DNA of 44,445 nucleotides from JAFGWO01 sp965603295. Its GTDB lineage: Bacteria > BMS3Abin14. Positions 1 through 8,203 of this stretch are shown one piece after another (the stretch's first letter is position 1; each line of letters begins with the position of its first letter). The notes beneath the pieces are model-generated. The model did no database searches. It was not told the DNA's origin and was given only the letters and a program-made list of their open reading frames with translations. The stretch is from assembly GCA_965603295.1 (NCBI GenBank), contig CBFDCL010000006.1, positions 1 through 44,445 of the forward strand. The letters are read 5' to 3'. The position numbers and the translations under genes were made by a program.

Positions 1-842
1 TCAAAACTTTTTTCCTGAAGGACCCGCAGCAGGCGAGTCTGGAGGGCCGGGCTCACGTCTCCGATCTCGTCGAGAAAGATCGTTCCGCCATCGGCCTGTG
101 CGAACCTCCCGGGCTTATCTTTTCTGGCATCCGTAAACGCTCCGGCGACATAGCCGAAAAGTTCAGATTCCAACAGGGAATCAGGGATCGCGCCGCAATT
201 GACCGCGATCATCGGTCCTTTTTTCCTCGGGCTCAGATGGTGAATGGCCTTGGCGACCATTTCTTTTCCCGTTCCGCTTTCCCCCTCGATAAGAACCGTG
301 CTGTCGCTCTGTGCGATCCGGGGAAGAATGGAAAAGATCTCTTTCATCTTTTTGCTGCGCGAGACCATCTCCTCAAAATTGGATGTTCCCTGAATCCTGC
401 GACGCAGCTCTTCGATCAGGGAGAGATCCCGGAAGGTCTCCATTCCTCCTGTCACCGAACCCTTTTCGTCCTTGAGAGCCGAGGCGGTGATGCTGATGGA
501 AATCTTCTCCCCATCGGCCCTGATCACTGAAACGGGATATCTCAGCAGCGGTTGATTGCTCTCAACGGCCTTTTTTATCGCGCAGTCCGATTCACAGATG
601 TCCGCTTTAAACACTTCGAAGCAGTATTTTCCAAGGGCTTCCTTGATTGGGACACCGGTGATCTCCGCCGCCGCCGGGTTAAAAGAGGTTATTTTAAAAT
701 TTTCATCGACGGTGAAAACACCATCTGCGATGGAATTTAAAATCACCTCCATGATTTCCGGATTGTATTGGTGCTTCCCGGTTTCGCTCAAGGTTCTTCT
801 CCCGAATTTTTTTTGGGTTCCGGTTTTTCCGGTGAACAGCAT
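1..842 (-). CDS. PAS domain sigma-54 activator (C-terminus outside window)
   Basis: Bacterial enhancer-binding protein that would remodel sigma-54 RNA polymerase using ATP. The visible part holds an N-terminal PAS domain (about residues 30-140, with ILNSIADGVFTVDENF near its start) and the first part of the AAA+ domain. Walker A GESGTGKE is at about residues 187-194, followed by the ELFGYVAGAFTDA loop and the Walker B-like TIFLDEIGD. The sigma-54 contact loop reads GAFTDA rather than GAFTGA, a variant I believe occurs in a subset of PAS-type activators. No receiver domain is present, so the PAS domain is the likely sensor of a small ligand or redox state. The start ATG at 842 is chosen because GGGAGG lies 7 nt upstream; a TTG at 791 is a weaker alternative. 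The rest of the AAA+ domain and any DNA-binding helix-turn-helix lie outside the window. The target genes are not evident. Confidence 0.9.
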   Translation of the reverse strand, partial: MLFTGKTGTQKKFGRRTLSETGKHQYNPEIMEVILNSIADGVFTVDENFKITSFNPAAAEITGVPIKEALGKYCFEVFKADICESDCAIKKAVESNQPLLRYPVSVIRADGEKISISITASALKDEKGSVTGGMETFRDLSLIEELRRRIQGTSNFEEMVSRSKKMKEIFSILPRIAQSDSTVLIEGESGTGKEMVAKAIHHLSPRKKGPMIAVNCGAIPDSLLESELFGYVAGAFTDARKDKPGRFAQADGGTIFLDEIGDVSPALQTRLLRVLQEKSF

Positions 843-863
843 AGTTCAACCTCCCGCCGGTGT

Positions 864-882
864 CTATTGCAAAATGCAATAG
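864..882. promoter_or_regulatory. Inverted repeat, possible operator upstream of the sigma-54 activator
   Basis: CTATTGCA-aaa-TGCAATAG has perfect 8-bp arms. It lies 22-40 bp upstream of the activator start, in the position expected for a self-regulatory site, and also upstream of the promoter at 932. The operator role is inference from symmetry and position only. Confidence 0.45.
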
Positions 883-931
883 CATCGACCCCAACATTTT
901 TTCTTTGGCCGTGCGATCCATCGCAGCCGGC

Positions 932-960
932 TTGAACCATTCACTCAACCCTCTGATAAT
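932..960 (+). promoter_or_regulatory. Sigma-70 promoter for the 1171 gene
   Basis: TTGAAC, a 17-bp spacer, then GATAAT: each hexamer has one clear deviation from consensus. It reads toward the small coiled-coil gene at 1171 and would give a leader of about 200 nt. I see no clear riboswitch or SD-led ORF in that leader. Confidence 0.55.
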
Positions 961-1170
961 ATGAAGAAATATTTCCATGGAGCTTCAGCAGCCTCTTTCT
1001 GATTTCAAGAACCAGAAGCTGGAACGTAATATGCAGTGAAATGGCAGGAGGTCTATGGGACAGCAGTCTTAACATGGTATCCAAAGCCTCGAGGGGGGGC
1101 TTACTTCAGAGGGTATGGAAAAGATACGTAAACACGAGACGAAACCGAAACGCAGCAAAGGAGGAAACAC

Positions 1171-1299
1171 ATGAGCCAGAGATTGAAATTTCTCGAGCAG
1201 ATGAGGGAGCAGTTAGAAGAGATGGACAAGGAAAAAGCCAAGACCGCATCCAAAGAGAAGGAAGAAGAAGTCAAGAAAACCGCCCCAAAACCTGAGTAG
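1171..1299 (+). CDS. Small charged coiled-coil protein (42 aa)
   Basis: This 42-residue gene has a strong ribosome binding site (AAAGGAGGAAACAC before ATG). The protein is almost entirely charged helix: LKFLEQMREQLEEMD with hydrophobic residues spaced as in a coiled coil, then a Lys/Glu-rich tail ending in Pro residues. It has no membrane segment or signal peptide, so it should be cytoplasmic. It lies 48 bp before another coiled-coil gene and probably shares its transcript from the promoter at 932. I do not recognise a family; a partner or regulatory role with the next gene is a guess from their adjacency and similar composition. Confidence 0.6.
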   Translation: MSQRLKFLEQMREQLEEMDKEKAKTASKEKEEEVKKTAPKPE

Positions 1300-1347
1300 A
1301 GAGCTGGAAAACAACGCAAGGCGCGGCAAAGGCAAGTGAGGGACAGA

Positions 1348-1758
1348 ATGGATCAAAGGGAAAGGTATTTTGACCAGATGAAGGACCGGTTCGACACGAT
1401 CGAAGAAGAAAGGGTCGAGCTCGATTCCCCGGAGAAACCGACAGAAGAAAAACCCGTGGCGTTGATAGGGAAACATGAATATCTTACCCGTGTCAAAGCC
1501 AGGCTTAACGCCTGGGTCAACGAGCTCGACAGGTGGGAAACAGAAGCCACCAAGGTGGACCTGAACGAGAAATGCACCGCTCAGCTGGTTAAACTGGATC
1601 AGAAACTGGCTGAAGGCTACGAAAAAATGAGAGACCTTATGGGTACAACGGACGAAGACTGGGACAGTATCAGGGAAGAGGCCGACATCCTCTGGGAAGA
1701 TATCATGTCCACATTCGACCAGGTAAGAGAGTGCGCCGGATCAGGATTTTTATACTGA
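1348..1758 (+). CDS. Coiled-coil protein resembling the sll1863-type stress response family
   Basis: A 136-residue, highly charged, predicted all-helical cytoplasmic protein. The segment YLTRVKARLNAWVNELDRWE followed by a long Lys/Glu helix and a final DWDSIREEADILWEDIMSTF resembles the small coiled-coil proteins annotated as sll1863-family stress response proteins, in which an amphipathic helix with Trp residues ends the protein. The biochemical role of that family is unknown to me. ATG at 1348 follows GAGGGACAGA; an in-frame GTG at 1336 is possible. It follows the 42-aa gene and is followed by a strong terminator at 1852, so the two probably form one transcript. Confidence 0.65.
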   Translation: MDQRERYFDQMKDRFDTIEEERVELDSPEKPTEEKPVALIGKHEYLTRVKARLNAWVNELDRWETEATKVDLNEKCTAQLVKLDQKLAEGYEKMRDLMGTTDEDWDSIREEADILWEDIMSTFDQVRECAGSGFLY

Positions 1759-1851
1759 AAAACCATAACCCTTTTACCAGACACCGGACTCATTGATCTT
1801 CTAAACCCCAAGGAAGAACGCTCAGCCGAAGCGAACCTCCTGCCCTGCGGC

Positions 1852-1906
1852 GAAATCGGGAGGCCCCTTCACGGGGGTTTCCCGATTTCCGTCTTATCCT
1901 TTTTTT
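1852..1906 (+). terminator. Rho-independent terminator
   Basis: The 10-bp arms GAAATCGGGA and TCCCGATTTC enclose a second CCCC/GGGG pairing, and a run of seven T follows at 1900-1906. It ends the transcript of the two coiled-coil genes. Confidence 0.8.
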
Positions 1907-2237
1907 CCCTTTCCCATGAGGTTTCAGCGGTGTCAAGCAGGAGCCGCTTCCGGCAGACCGTGCCCTGCAAATCCAGTGAGAGCCCTTCAACATTAACCCG
2001 ATTAAACACATCCCTCGCGGCCCTGACCCGGAAGCTCTGGATCGAAGCTCTGGATCATGGGGAAATATTAACGTGATGGGTTAATTACGTTAAACGTTTT
2101 GTCAGAGTCGAGTCTGTGCCAAAGGGCATCCAGGTTTTTCTCTATATTCAATCTTCCTCTCCTCTTTTCTGCTCGTTTGAGTTACAAACCTCAGTATCCG
2201 AGGTCCAAATACTTTAAACCTGACGGAGGGGAGACAA
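1907..2237. other. Intergenic region before the beta-CASP gene
   Basis: No gene seen. It contains a direct repeat of a 13-bp phrase (GAAGCTCTGGATC twice, about 2027-2055) and, just after it, the inverted pair TTAACGT/ACGTTAA around 2070-2093. The last bases hold the ribosome binding site GGAGGGGAG for the gene at 2238. I cannot assign a confident promoter. Confidence 0.4.
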
Positions 2238-3818
2238 ATGCACATCACATTTTTCGGCGGCGTTGGTGAAGTGACCGGGTCCATGCACATGTTGACCACC
2301 CATTCTGACCGCATCCTGCTCGACTGTGGCATGTTCCAGGGAAGGCGCAAAGAGAGCGAAGCCAAGAATCGAGTCCTTCCTTTTGACCCGCGGATCCTGA
2401 CCAATATCGTTCTGTCCCATGCTCATATCGATCACTCCGGCCGGATTCCCATGGTGACCAGCAGGGATTTTTACGGCCGGGTTGTCACCACCCGGGTCAC
2501 GGCTGCCGCCTGCGAGTATCTGCTCCTCGACTCGGCCCATATCCAGGAATCCGATTCCGAGTATCTGAACTACAAGGCCGTCCGCTCTTTTCTCCACAAG
2601 ATTAAAACTTCCCCCCGGACCAAACGTTTATCCAAATCGGCCGAAAAGAACATCAAAAAAATGCTAAAAAAAAATCGCCACGACCTGAACATGAACACCA
2701 TCTACGAGACGATGAATCAATATGGTCTGGAACGCATCCACCCGCTCTACTCTATGGAGGAGGCTGAAAGATCCCTTTCGTTTTTCGACGGCTACCCCTA
2801 CCGCCACCCCGTCACTATCGGCAAAGACGTCAGCTGTACCTTTTACGATGCCGGCCACATCCTGGGTTCGGCCATCACTATGATCAAGGCCCGTGAGAAC
2901 GGCCGTTCCTATACAGTGTGCTTCACCGGAGACTTGGGCCGCTTCGAAAAACCGATCCTCGAGAACCCCACCCTGCAATTCGAGGACAAGCGTATGGATG
3001 TGGACCTTCTTATTATGGAGAGCACTTATGGAAACCGGTTTCACGAGCCGGTGAAGAACACGAAGGAAGAGCTCAAGCAGATTTTGATTGAAACGGTGGA
3101 GCGCGGAGGAAGCCTGATCATCCCCGCCTTTGCCTATGGCAGGACCCAGGAGCTGATCTACCGGCTCCACGAGATCTATGACGAAGGGGACGCGCTACGG
3201 GTTCCCATCTACATTGACAGCCCGCTGGCGACCAAACTGACGAAAGTTTTCGGTGAACATCCCGAAGTTTACGATGGGGAGACCCACGACATTTTTCTGG
3301 AGCGCGGAAAGAACCCGTTCCGATTTTCCAACGTGAAGTTCACGAAATCGGTGGAAGAATCCATGGCGCTGATGAGGGACGAAACCCCCCACGTCGTGAT
3401 CTCTGCCTCGGGTATGTGTGAAGCGGGGAGAATCCTGCACCACCTGCGAAACAAGATCCATAACCCGAAACACACCATCCTGATCGTCGGTTTCATGGCC
3501 CAGCACACACTGGGACGCCGGATCCTCGACCTGGGCACAAGCGACCGGGCCACCGCGACGGCGGGCGTACCACCGAAGGTCAAGATCCTTGGGAAGGAGT
3601 ACCCCCTGAAAGCAAGAGTCGCACAGATCGGAGGCTTCAGCGCCCATGCCGATCGAAACGAACTGTTCCGTTTTTTGAAAGAGTCCAACCTGAACATCAA
3701 AAAGATCGCCGCCGTTCACGGTGAAGAGGAGCAGACGACGGCTTTTGTCCAGTTCCTGAAGGGGGAGGGGTTCCCCATAATCGCCCCACGCGCGGGAGAG
3801 ACGGTGAACATCACCTGA
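2238..3818 (+). CDS. Metallo-beta-lactamase/beta-CASP RNA-processing-type hydrolase
   Basis: A 526-residue zinc hydrolase of the CPSF73/YSH1-like group, predicted to cut RNA (endo- or 5'-exonuclease) in the cytoplasm. The MBL metal motif HAHIDH is at residues 61-66, with an early GGVGEVTGS and DCGMFQG. The beta-CASP part follows, with SASGMCEAGRILHHL and IVGFMAQHTLGRRI. The C-terminal GGFSAHADR supplies the late conserved histidine. A Lys-rich stretch around residues 118-150 looks longer than usual between the first MBL motif and the Tyr/Glu-rich segment. SD GGAGGGGAG precedes ATG. The substrate cannot be told from sequence; the gene has its own upstream gap and no operon partner other than possibly the aminotransferase 59 bp downstream. 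Confidence 0.9.
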   Translation: MHITFFGGVGEVTGSMHMLTTHSDRILLDCGMFQGRRKESEAKNRVLPFDPRILTNIVLSHAHIDHSGRIPMVTSRDFYGRVVTTRVTAAACEYLLLDSAHIQESDSEYLNYKAVRSFLHKIKTSPRTKRLSKSAEKNIKKMLKKNRHDLNMNTIYETMNQYGLERIHPLYSMEEAERSLSFFDGYPYRHPVTIGKDVSCTFYDAGHILGSAITMIKARENGRSYTVCFTGDLGRFEKPILENPTLQFEDKRMDVDLLIMESTYGNRFHEPVKNTKEELKQILIETVERGGSLIIPAFAYGRTQELIYRLHEIYDEGDALRVPIYIDSPLATKLTKVFGEHPEVYDGETHDIFLERGKNPFRFSNVKFTKSVEESMALMRDETPHVVISASGMCEAGRILHHLRNKIHNPKHTILIVGFMAQHTLGRRILDLGTSDRATATAGVPPKVKILGKEYPLKARVAQIGGFSAHADRNELFRFLKESNLNIKKIAAVHGEEEQTTAFVQFLKGEGFPIIAPRAGETVNIT

Positions 3819-3877
3819 AATCAGGCATCGGGGAGCACGCACGATCTCAAGAATTCTTGAGACAGGAGAAACACGCG

Positions 3878-4999
3878 ATGAAGCTCGAACCGTTTCTACT
3901 GGAACGATACTTCGCGAGACACGAGTTTTGTGCTCCTTATCTCCTGTGTTCTTCGGACTGCGAAAGCGTGGAGTTAGGAGACCTCCTGGCACTGGAACCT
4001 GATGCCAGCCACCTGTTCTCGTCGCTCTGGTTAGGATACACCGATTCCCTTGGCGACCTTGAGCTTCGCCAGACCATCACAACCCTTTACGATGGGATAT
4101 CAGCCCAACAAATCCTCGTCCACACGGGAGCCGAAGAGGCGATCTTCAACTTCATGAACATTGCCCTGGAACCGGGAGACCATGCCATCGTCCATGAGCC
4201 CTGTTACCAATCCCTTGGGGAGGTGGCCCGAAGTATTGGCGCCAAAGTTACCCCATGGAAGGGAGATCCGTTAAGAGCGTGGGAACTCGACCTCGATGAC
4301 TTGAAGAAAGCGCTGACCCCGCACACCAAGGTGGTTGTGGTCAACTTCCCGCACAACCCCACCGGATTCCTCCCCACTCCCGAGTTCGTTCACGAACTGT
4401 CGACCCTCTCGGATCGGCACGGTTTTATTATCTTCTCGGACGAAGTGTACCGCGGGCTGGAATTTGAACCTTCTCATCCCCTGCCCGCCCTTGCGGAAAT
4501 CAATGATCGCGCTGTGTCCCTCGGTGTTATGTCCAAAACTTACGGTCTCGCCGGGCTGAGGATCGGCTGGGTCGCAACTCGGAATAAGGAAATCTTCCAC
4601 CTGCTCGCAGCATTCAAAGACTACACCACCATCTGCAACAGCGCCCCGAGCGAATTCCTGGCCAATTTGGCACTGCGGCATGCCGATGCTATCGCCCGGC
4701 GCAACCTCCAGATCATCGGAAACAACCTTGACCGGCTCGACCTGTTCTTCGGCGCCCATGAGGAACTGTTCGCCTGGGATCGCCCCATAGCGGGTTCCAT
4801 AGCGTTTCCGATGCTGCTGGCAGGACAGGTGGACGAGTTCTGTGCTGATCTCGTCAATAGGGCGGGGGTTCTTCTGCTTCCCGGAACCCTCTATGGATCG
4901 GAGTACAACTCCTTTCGCATCGGTTTCGGGCGGCGGAACCTGCCAAAAGCGGTAGACAGGCTCGAAGAATATCTCGAGAAAAGCTCATTGGCAGGATAA
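3878..4999 (+). CDS. PLP-dependent aminotransferase, class I/II
   Basis: A 373-residue fold-type I PLP enzyme, predicted to be cytoplasmic. The sequence shows YTDSLGDLELR near the N-terminus, the NFPHNPTG loop, SDEVYRGLEF (Asp and Tyr for PLP) and MSKTYGLAGLRIGW, in which the Lys would form the internal aldimine. A C-terminal SFRIGFGR carries the carboxylate-binding Arg. The domain order is that of aspartate/alanine-type aminotransferases; the N-terminal region resembles proteins often annotated as capreomycidine synthase-like, but I would not assign that activity. ATG at 3878 is preceded by AGGAG at 10 nt; an in-frame TTG at 3857 is less likely. A bidirectional terminator follows. Confidence 0.88.
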   Translation: MKLEPFLLERYFARHEFCAPYLLCSSDCESVELGDLLALEPDASHLFSSLWLGYTDSLGDLELRQTITTLYDGISAQQILVHTGAEEAIFNFMNIALEPGDHAIVHEPCYQSLGEVARSIGAKVTPWKGDPLRAWELDLDDLKKALTPHTKVVVVNFPHNPTGFLPTPEFVHELSTLSDRHGFIIFSDEVYRGLEFEPSHPLPALAEINDRAVSLGVMSKTYGLAGLRIGWVATRNKEIFHLLAAFKDYTTICNSAPSEFLANLALRHADAIARRNLQIIGNNLDRLDLFFGAHEELFAWDRPIAGSIAFPMLLAGQVDEFCADLVNRAGVLLLPGTLYGSEYNSFRIGFGRRNLPKAVDRLEEYLEKSSLAG

Positions 5000-5041
5000 A
5001 ACGCTGAGCTGAAGAGAATCTCCGATACAGCGCAAAAAAAC

Positions 5042-5064
5042 AGGCCCCTTTCTGGGGCCTTTTA
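5042..5064. terminator. Bidirectional terminator
   Basis: AGGCCCC, a 5-nt loop, then GGGGCCT is followed by four T on the plus strand. On the minus strand it is followed by a run of seven T (the A run at 5035-5041). It therefore serves both the aminotransferase (+) and the small gene at 5109-5357 (-). Confidence 0.8.
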
Positions 5065-5108
5065 TGTTCAATTTATGGGAAATGAAGGCGGCCAAATTGC
5101 CAACGGGA

Positions 5109-5357
5109 TCAGGCGGACCTCCTCCGGACTCCCACTTTCGCGAGCCACACCCTGAACCGGCTTTTCTCACGGGTCGTCACTTCCGCGGTCATCACCGAGA
5201 AAGGCGGATGCCAGTGGACGACCATTTTCGACTGGATGCGAGGTTCATCCAATCCATGCCCGAGAACAACCGGGGTCCCGGCCACCGCAAGGAAATCTTC
5301 CTCCCTGTGAAAAACCTTCTGGCTCAGTTCCATCAGAAACCTTCTGGGCCTTAACAT
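5109..5357 (-). CDS. Small basic protein of unknown function (82 aa)
   Basis: A candidate gene supported by its start and its end: ATG at 5357 follows GAGGAGGAACAGC, a near-ideal ribosome binding site, and the minus-strand arm of the terminator at 5042 lies downstream of its stop. The protein is Arg-rich, with no signal peptide or membrane helix. It has a plausible globular segment (VVLGHGLDEPRIQSKMVVHW) and ends in a basic tail. I recognise no family. Codon-level evidence is limited because it is short, so it could be a spurious frame, but the two flanking signals argue for a real gene. Confidence 0.5.
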   Translation of the reverse strand: MLRPRRFLMELSQKVFHREEDFLAVAGTPVVLGHGLDEPRIQSKMVVHWHPPFSVMTAEVTTREKSRFRVWLAKVGVRRRSA

Positions 5358-6279
5358 GCTGTTCCTCCTCGATCGTCCAGCCGGGGCCGGTGTTTTTCTC
5401 GTCCGAGATCGGCCTGTGATGCTTGCTGCCAGGATCCGGGACCCGATGTCGACAAGCTGTGCGAATCGCTAAATAAAATATTTGCAATAACTGTACCGAT
5501 CGTCGGAAAAACGCCCGAACTTTCCCAAACCGGGAGCGTTTTTTCCAGAGTCCCCGAGGAGACCTTTTTCCCCAACCGGAAAACAGTCCTAAATAGTTGT
5601 TAATAAAAAGAATTTTAACTGATCAGGGGCCGGTCAAAATGGCCCCAAGGGGTCCGGAAAAAAGCTGTACAAGAGGTCGTTCATCTTTTTCCTCCCCCGG
5701 AAAGGGCGTTTTTCCCGGGGAAAGTGTTGTTTTTTTGCAACGCTCGGTGTGGGAGTGATGAAAAATTGCAACAGGGAAACAAAGTTTGAAAGTTTGAGAG
5801 TTTGAGTGGTTGAAGTTGCGAAAAAATCCTAAGGTCCAAGATTCAAAATTCAAGATTCAAGATTTAAAAAAATACGTTAAATGTTAACTCCAGTGTTAGA
5901 GCACAAAGGTATTGTGACCTTTAATCCGTGATCGGTGATCCGTGATCAGAAATTCGATCTCCCCTTTTTCGAGTTTACCTTTCTTTCACGTTGGACATCC
6001 GAGGTTGAACGTTGGACTCTTTCCTTAAGTTTGAAGTTTAAGGTTGCAGCTTGTTGCATGCCGGCAGGCGATAATTTTCCCCCGCGTCTCCGTGTCCCCG
6101 TGTCTGGTTCCCCCGGTGTCAGAGCACAAACTTCAAACTTCATACTTTGGCTCCTGGATACTGATTCCGAGTTCTTCAGTGGATTTCCTCCGGCGAGAGT
6201 GGTATGTAAGCACTTACTTACATTTCCCCGCAGCTTCTCCGGGGGTGACTTTTCCGCCTGCCCACCCAGCGTTGTGGAA
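5358..6279. other. Long non-coding region with GC-rich hairpins and word repeats
   Basis: More than 900 bp without a convincing gene. At 5510-5544, AACGCCCG pairs imperfectly with CGGGAGCGTT and is followed by T4; at about 5694-5722 CCCCGG/CCGGGG flank a second hairpin with T-runs. From 5782 the region turns into tandem 7-bp words (see the separate repeat entry). Confidence 0.5.
5782..6145. repeat. Cluster of tandem 7-8 bp degenerate words
   Basis: Successive short arrays of different words: AGTTTGAA/AGTTTGAG (5782-5815), GATTCAA variants (5839-5866), GTGATCG/GTGATCC (5929-5949), GTTGGAC/GTTGAAC (5991-6018), GTTTGAAGTTTAAG (6028-6042), GTGTCCCC-type 8-mers (6086-6107) and CAAACTT pairs (6127-6141). 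The same words recur between many other genes in the window. Confidence 0.75.
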
Positions 6280-6288
6280 TGCTACAAT
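6280..6288 (+). promoter_or_regulatory. Extended -10 promoter of the ABC exporter operon
   Basis: TGCTACAAT fits an extended -10 (TGn plus TACAAT). Transcription from about 6295 would give a leader of about 35 nt before ATG 6330. No good -35 is visible, as is usual for extended -10 promoters. Confidence 0.45.
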
Positions 6289-6329
6289 GGACACGAAACG
6301 CTCTCACCGTCAGCCAGGGAGGCACGTCG

Positions 6330-7475
6330 ATGAAGAAGAAACTGCTGATCCTGATCGTTATCCTTATCCTTTTTCTCGCCGCCGCAGCCTTTGCCCTTTA
6401 CCGTCATTTCTACCCGGCAGGGGCGGATACCGACGCCCGGCCCTACTCCGGCACGGTGGAGGTTATCGAGGTTCTCCCCTCCTTCCAGGTTTCCGGGCAA
6501 ATAGAAGCGACATTTTTCGAAGAGGGGCAGACCGTGGAAGCAGACCAGATCCTCGCGGTGATCGACAGCGCCGAGCTGTCCCGGCAGGCCGCAAGGGCGC
6601 GAGCCAACCTCGGTTTCGCCCGGTCTAGATTGGACCCTCTGAAGACCCAGGCCCGATATTTTGAGCAGAGCGTTAAAGCCCGGATTGCCGGCGCCGCAGC
6701 CGGCCTTGAAAAGGTAACCAGCGGGCCAAGGTCCCAGGAGGTGGAGAGCGCAAAGCAGGCGGTACTCCAGGCAAAAGCAGGCGCCCGCCTGGCAAGGGAA
6801 AAGGCGGACAGGGCTGAGACACTCTACCGTGAAGAGGTCCTCCCTCTGGCCAGGAGGGACGAGGCTCTGCGGAATGCGGAAGCCGCCGAAGCCGCCTTGC
6901 GCCGTGCCGAGGAAGCACTGAAACTCGCGGAGGAAGGAGCCCGATCGGAGGATATACGGATTGCCCAGGCCTCCCTGGACGCGGCCCTCGCGGAACAAGA
7001 GACGGTGAAAAGAGCCAGGATGGAGGTCACCTCGGCCCAGCATCAGGTGGAGCTTGCCGAAGCCGAAGCCGACCTTGCAGCCACCCGCCTTGATCATGCC
7101 ACGGTTCGGTCCCCCATCGACGGTGTTGTCCTGTCGAAAAACATCGAGGTGGGGGAGGGTGTTTTCCCTGGATCGCCTATCGCCTCCATCGCCGACCTGT
7201 CTACGGTTCAGGTGCGCTTCTATATCGAGGAAGTCCATCTCGGCCGCCTGAGTCTCGGGAGTTCCGTCTCCCTGCGGTCCGATTCTTTCCACGGGAAAAC
7301 GTTTACCGGTACCCTCACTTTTCTTTCCGACCGGGCCGAATTTACACCCAAGACGATCCAGACAAGGGAAGAACGCACCAGGCTCGTCTTCATGGCCAAG
7401 GCATCGGTTAAGAACCCCGATCGCAGGTTGAAACCGGGCATGCCGGTGGACATCTTTGTGGAGAGCGGAAATTGA
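6330..7475 (+). CDS. HlyD-family periplasmic adaptor of an ABC exporter (YbhG-like)
   Basis: A 381-residue membrane fusion protein. One N-terminal membrane helix (about residues 4-23) anchors it in the inner membrane. A first half-lipoyl segment (VSGQIEATFFEEGQTVEADQ) follows, then a long Ala/Glu-rich alpha-hairpin coiled coil to about residue 255, a second half-lipoyl segment (ATVRSPIDGVVLSKNIEVGE) and a beta-barrel region ending in KPGMPVDIFV. It should link the inner-membrane ABC transporter encoded next to an outer-membrane channel, which is not encoded here. ATG at 6330 is chosen because AGGGAGG lies 7 nt upstream; the longer frame from 6279 would read through the promoter. The stop overlaps the next start by 4 bp. 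Confidence 0.92.
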   Translation: MKKKLLILIVILILFLAAAAFALYRHFYPAGADTDARPYSGTVEVIEVLPSFQVSGQIEATFFEEGQTVEADQILAVIDSAELSRQAARARANLGFARSRLDPLKTQARYFEQSVKARIAGAAAGLEKVTSGPRSQEVESAKQAVLQAKAGARLAREKADRAETLYREEVLPLARRDEALRNAEAAEAALRRAEEALKLAEEGARSEDIRIAQASLDAALAEQETVKRARMEVTSAQHQVELAEAEADLAATRLDHATVRSPIDGVVLSKNIEVGEGVFPGSPIASIADLSTVQVRFYIEEVHLGRLSLGSSVSLRSDSFHGKTFTGTLTFLSDRAEFTPKTIQTREERTRLVFMAKASVKNPDRRLKPGMPVDIFVESGN

Positions 7476-8203
7476 CTGATGCGGTAACGACCCGGGCCCT
7501 GACCCGCTCCTTCGAGGAACATATTGCGGTCAGCGGCCTCGACCTGTCGGTGCGCGCCGGGGAGATTTTCGGCCTCGTCGGTCCGGACGGGGCGGGCAAA
7601 ACCACCACCATCAGGCTTCTGGTCGGCGTTCTCGACGCCACATTCGGGGACGCCACGATCCTCGGTGTTCCTCTTTCGAAACTGGATTCTATTCGGCCAA
7701 AGATCGGCTACATGAGCCAGAGGTTCGGCCTCTATGAGGATCTCACGGTGGCGGAAAACCTCCTGTTTTTCGCCCGGCTCCAGGGTGTAACCGGGAAGAA
7801 GTTCGAGGACCGTTCCCGCGCGCTCCTCGACTTCAGCGGACTGGGCTCCTTTACCGAACGCCTGGCCGGACAGCTTTCCGGAGGCATGAAGCAAAAGCTC
7901 GGACTCTCCTGCGCCCTGGTACACAATCCGGAGATCCTTTTTCTGGATGAACCTACCGCCGGTGTGGACCCCGTTTCCCGGCGCGAATTCTGGCGACTCC
8001 TTTACGGCCTTCTCCGGGACAACGTTACCATCTTTGTCGCCACGTCCTACATGGATGAAGCCGAACGCTGCTCGCGGCTCGCGTTCCTCCACGACGGCCG
8101 ACTGGTCTCCCTTGACACGCCGGAGAGGATCCGTTCCGAGGCCGGGAACGTTTCCCTCGAGGAAGCGTTCCTGCGAAAGGTGGGAGACACCGATGCCGGT
8201 TAG
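7472..8203 (+). CDS. ABC exporter ATP-binding protein 1 (degenerate switch loop)
   Basis: A 243-residue ABC-2-type ATPase. Walker A GPDGAGKTT spans about 37-45, the signature LSGGMKQ starts at 135, and Walker B ILFLDE is at 155-160, followed by PTAGVDP. The switch-loop residue that is normally His is Ser192 (VATSYMDEAE). The second ATPase of the operon has the usual His, so the pair may be asymmetric, with this site weak or structural; such N-terminal degeneracy is seen in fused YbhF-like proteins. Start is TTG at 7472, overlapping the adaptor stop by 4 bp. The downstream gene overlaps by 11 bp, so translation is probably coupled. Confidence 0.92.
   Translation: MTDAVTTRALTRSFEEHIAVSGLDLSVRAGEIFGLVGPDGAGKTTTIRLLVGVLDATFGDATILGVPLSKLDSIRPKIGYMSQRFGLYEDLTVAENLLFFARLQGVTGKKFEDRSRALLDFSGLGSFTERLAGQLSGGMKQKLGLSCALVHNPEILFLDEPTAGVDPVSRREFWRLLYGLLRDNVTIFVATSYMDEAERCSRLAFLHDGRLVSLDTPERIRSEAGNVSLEEAFLRKVGDTDAG

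Noticed and set aside
961..1040. Leader peptides of 13 and 20 codons (ATG 961 and ATG 978) before the 42-aa gene
   Set aside because: Neither has an SD, and the first ATG lies directly after the -10 box; support is too weak to annotate.
2238..3992. Long open frames on the minus strand opposite the beta-CASP gene
   Set aside because: They are antisense shadows caused by codon bias; no SD and no recognisable protein features.
7947..8192. Long upstream extension of the second ABC ATPase
   Set aside because: It overlaps the first ATPase in another frame and shows no homology; ATG 8193 with an SD gives the expected start.
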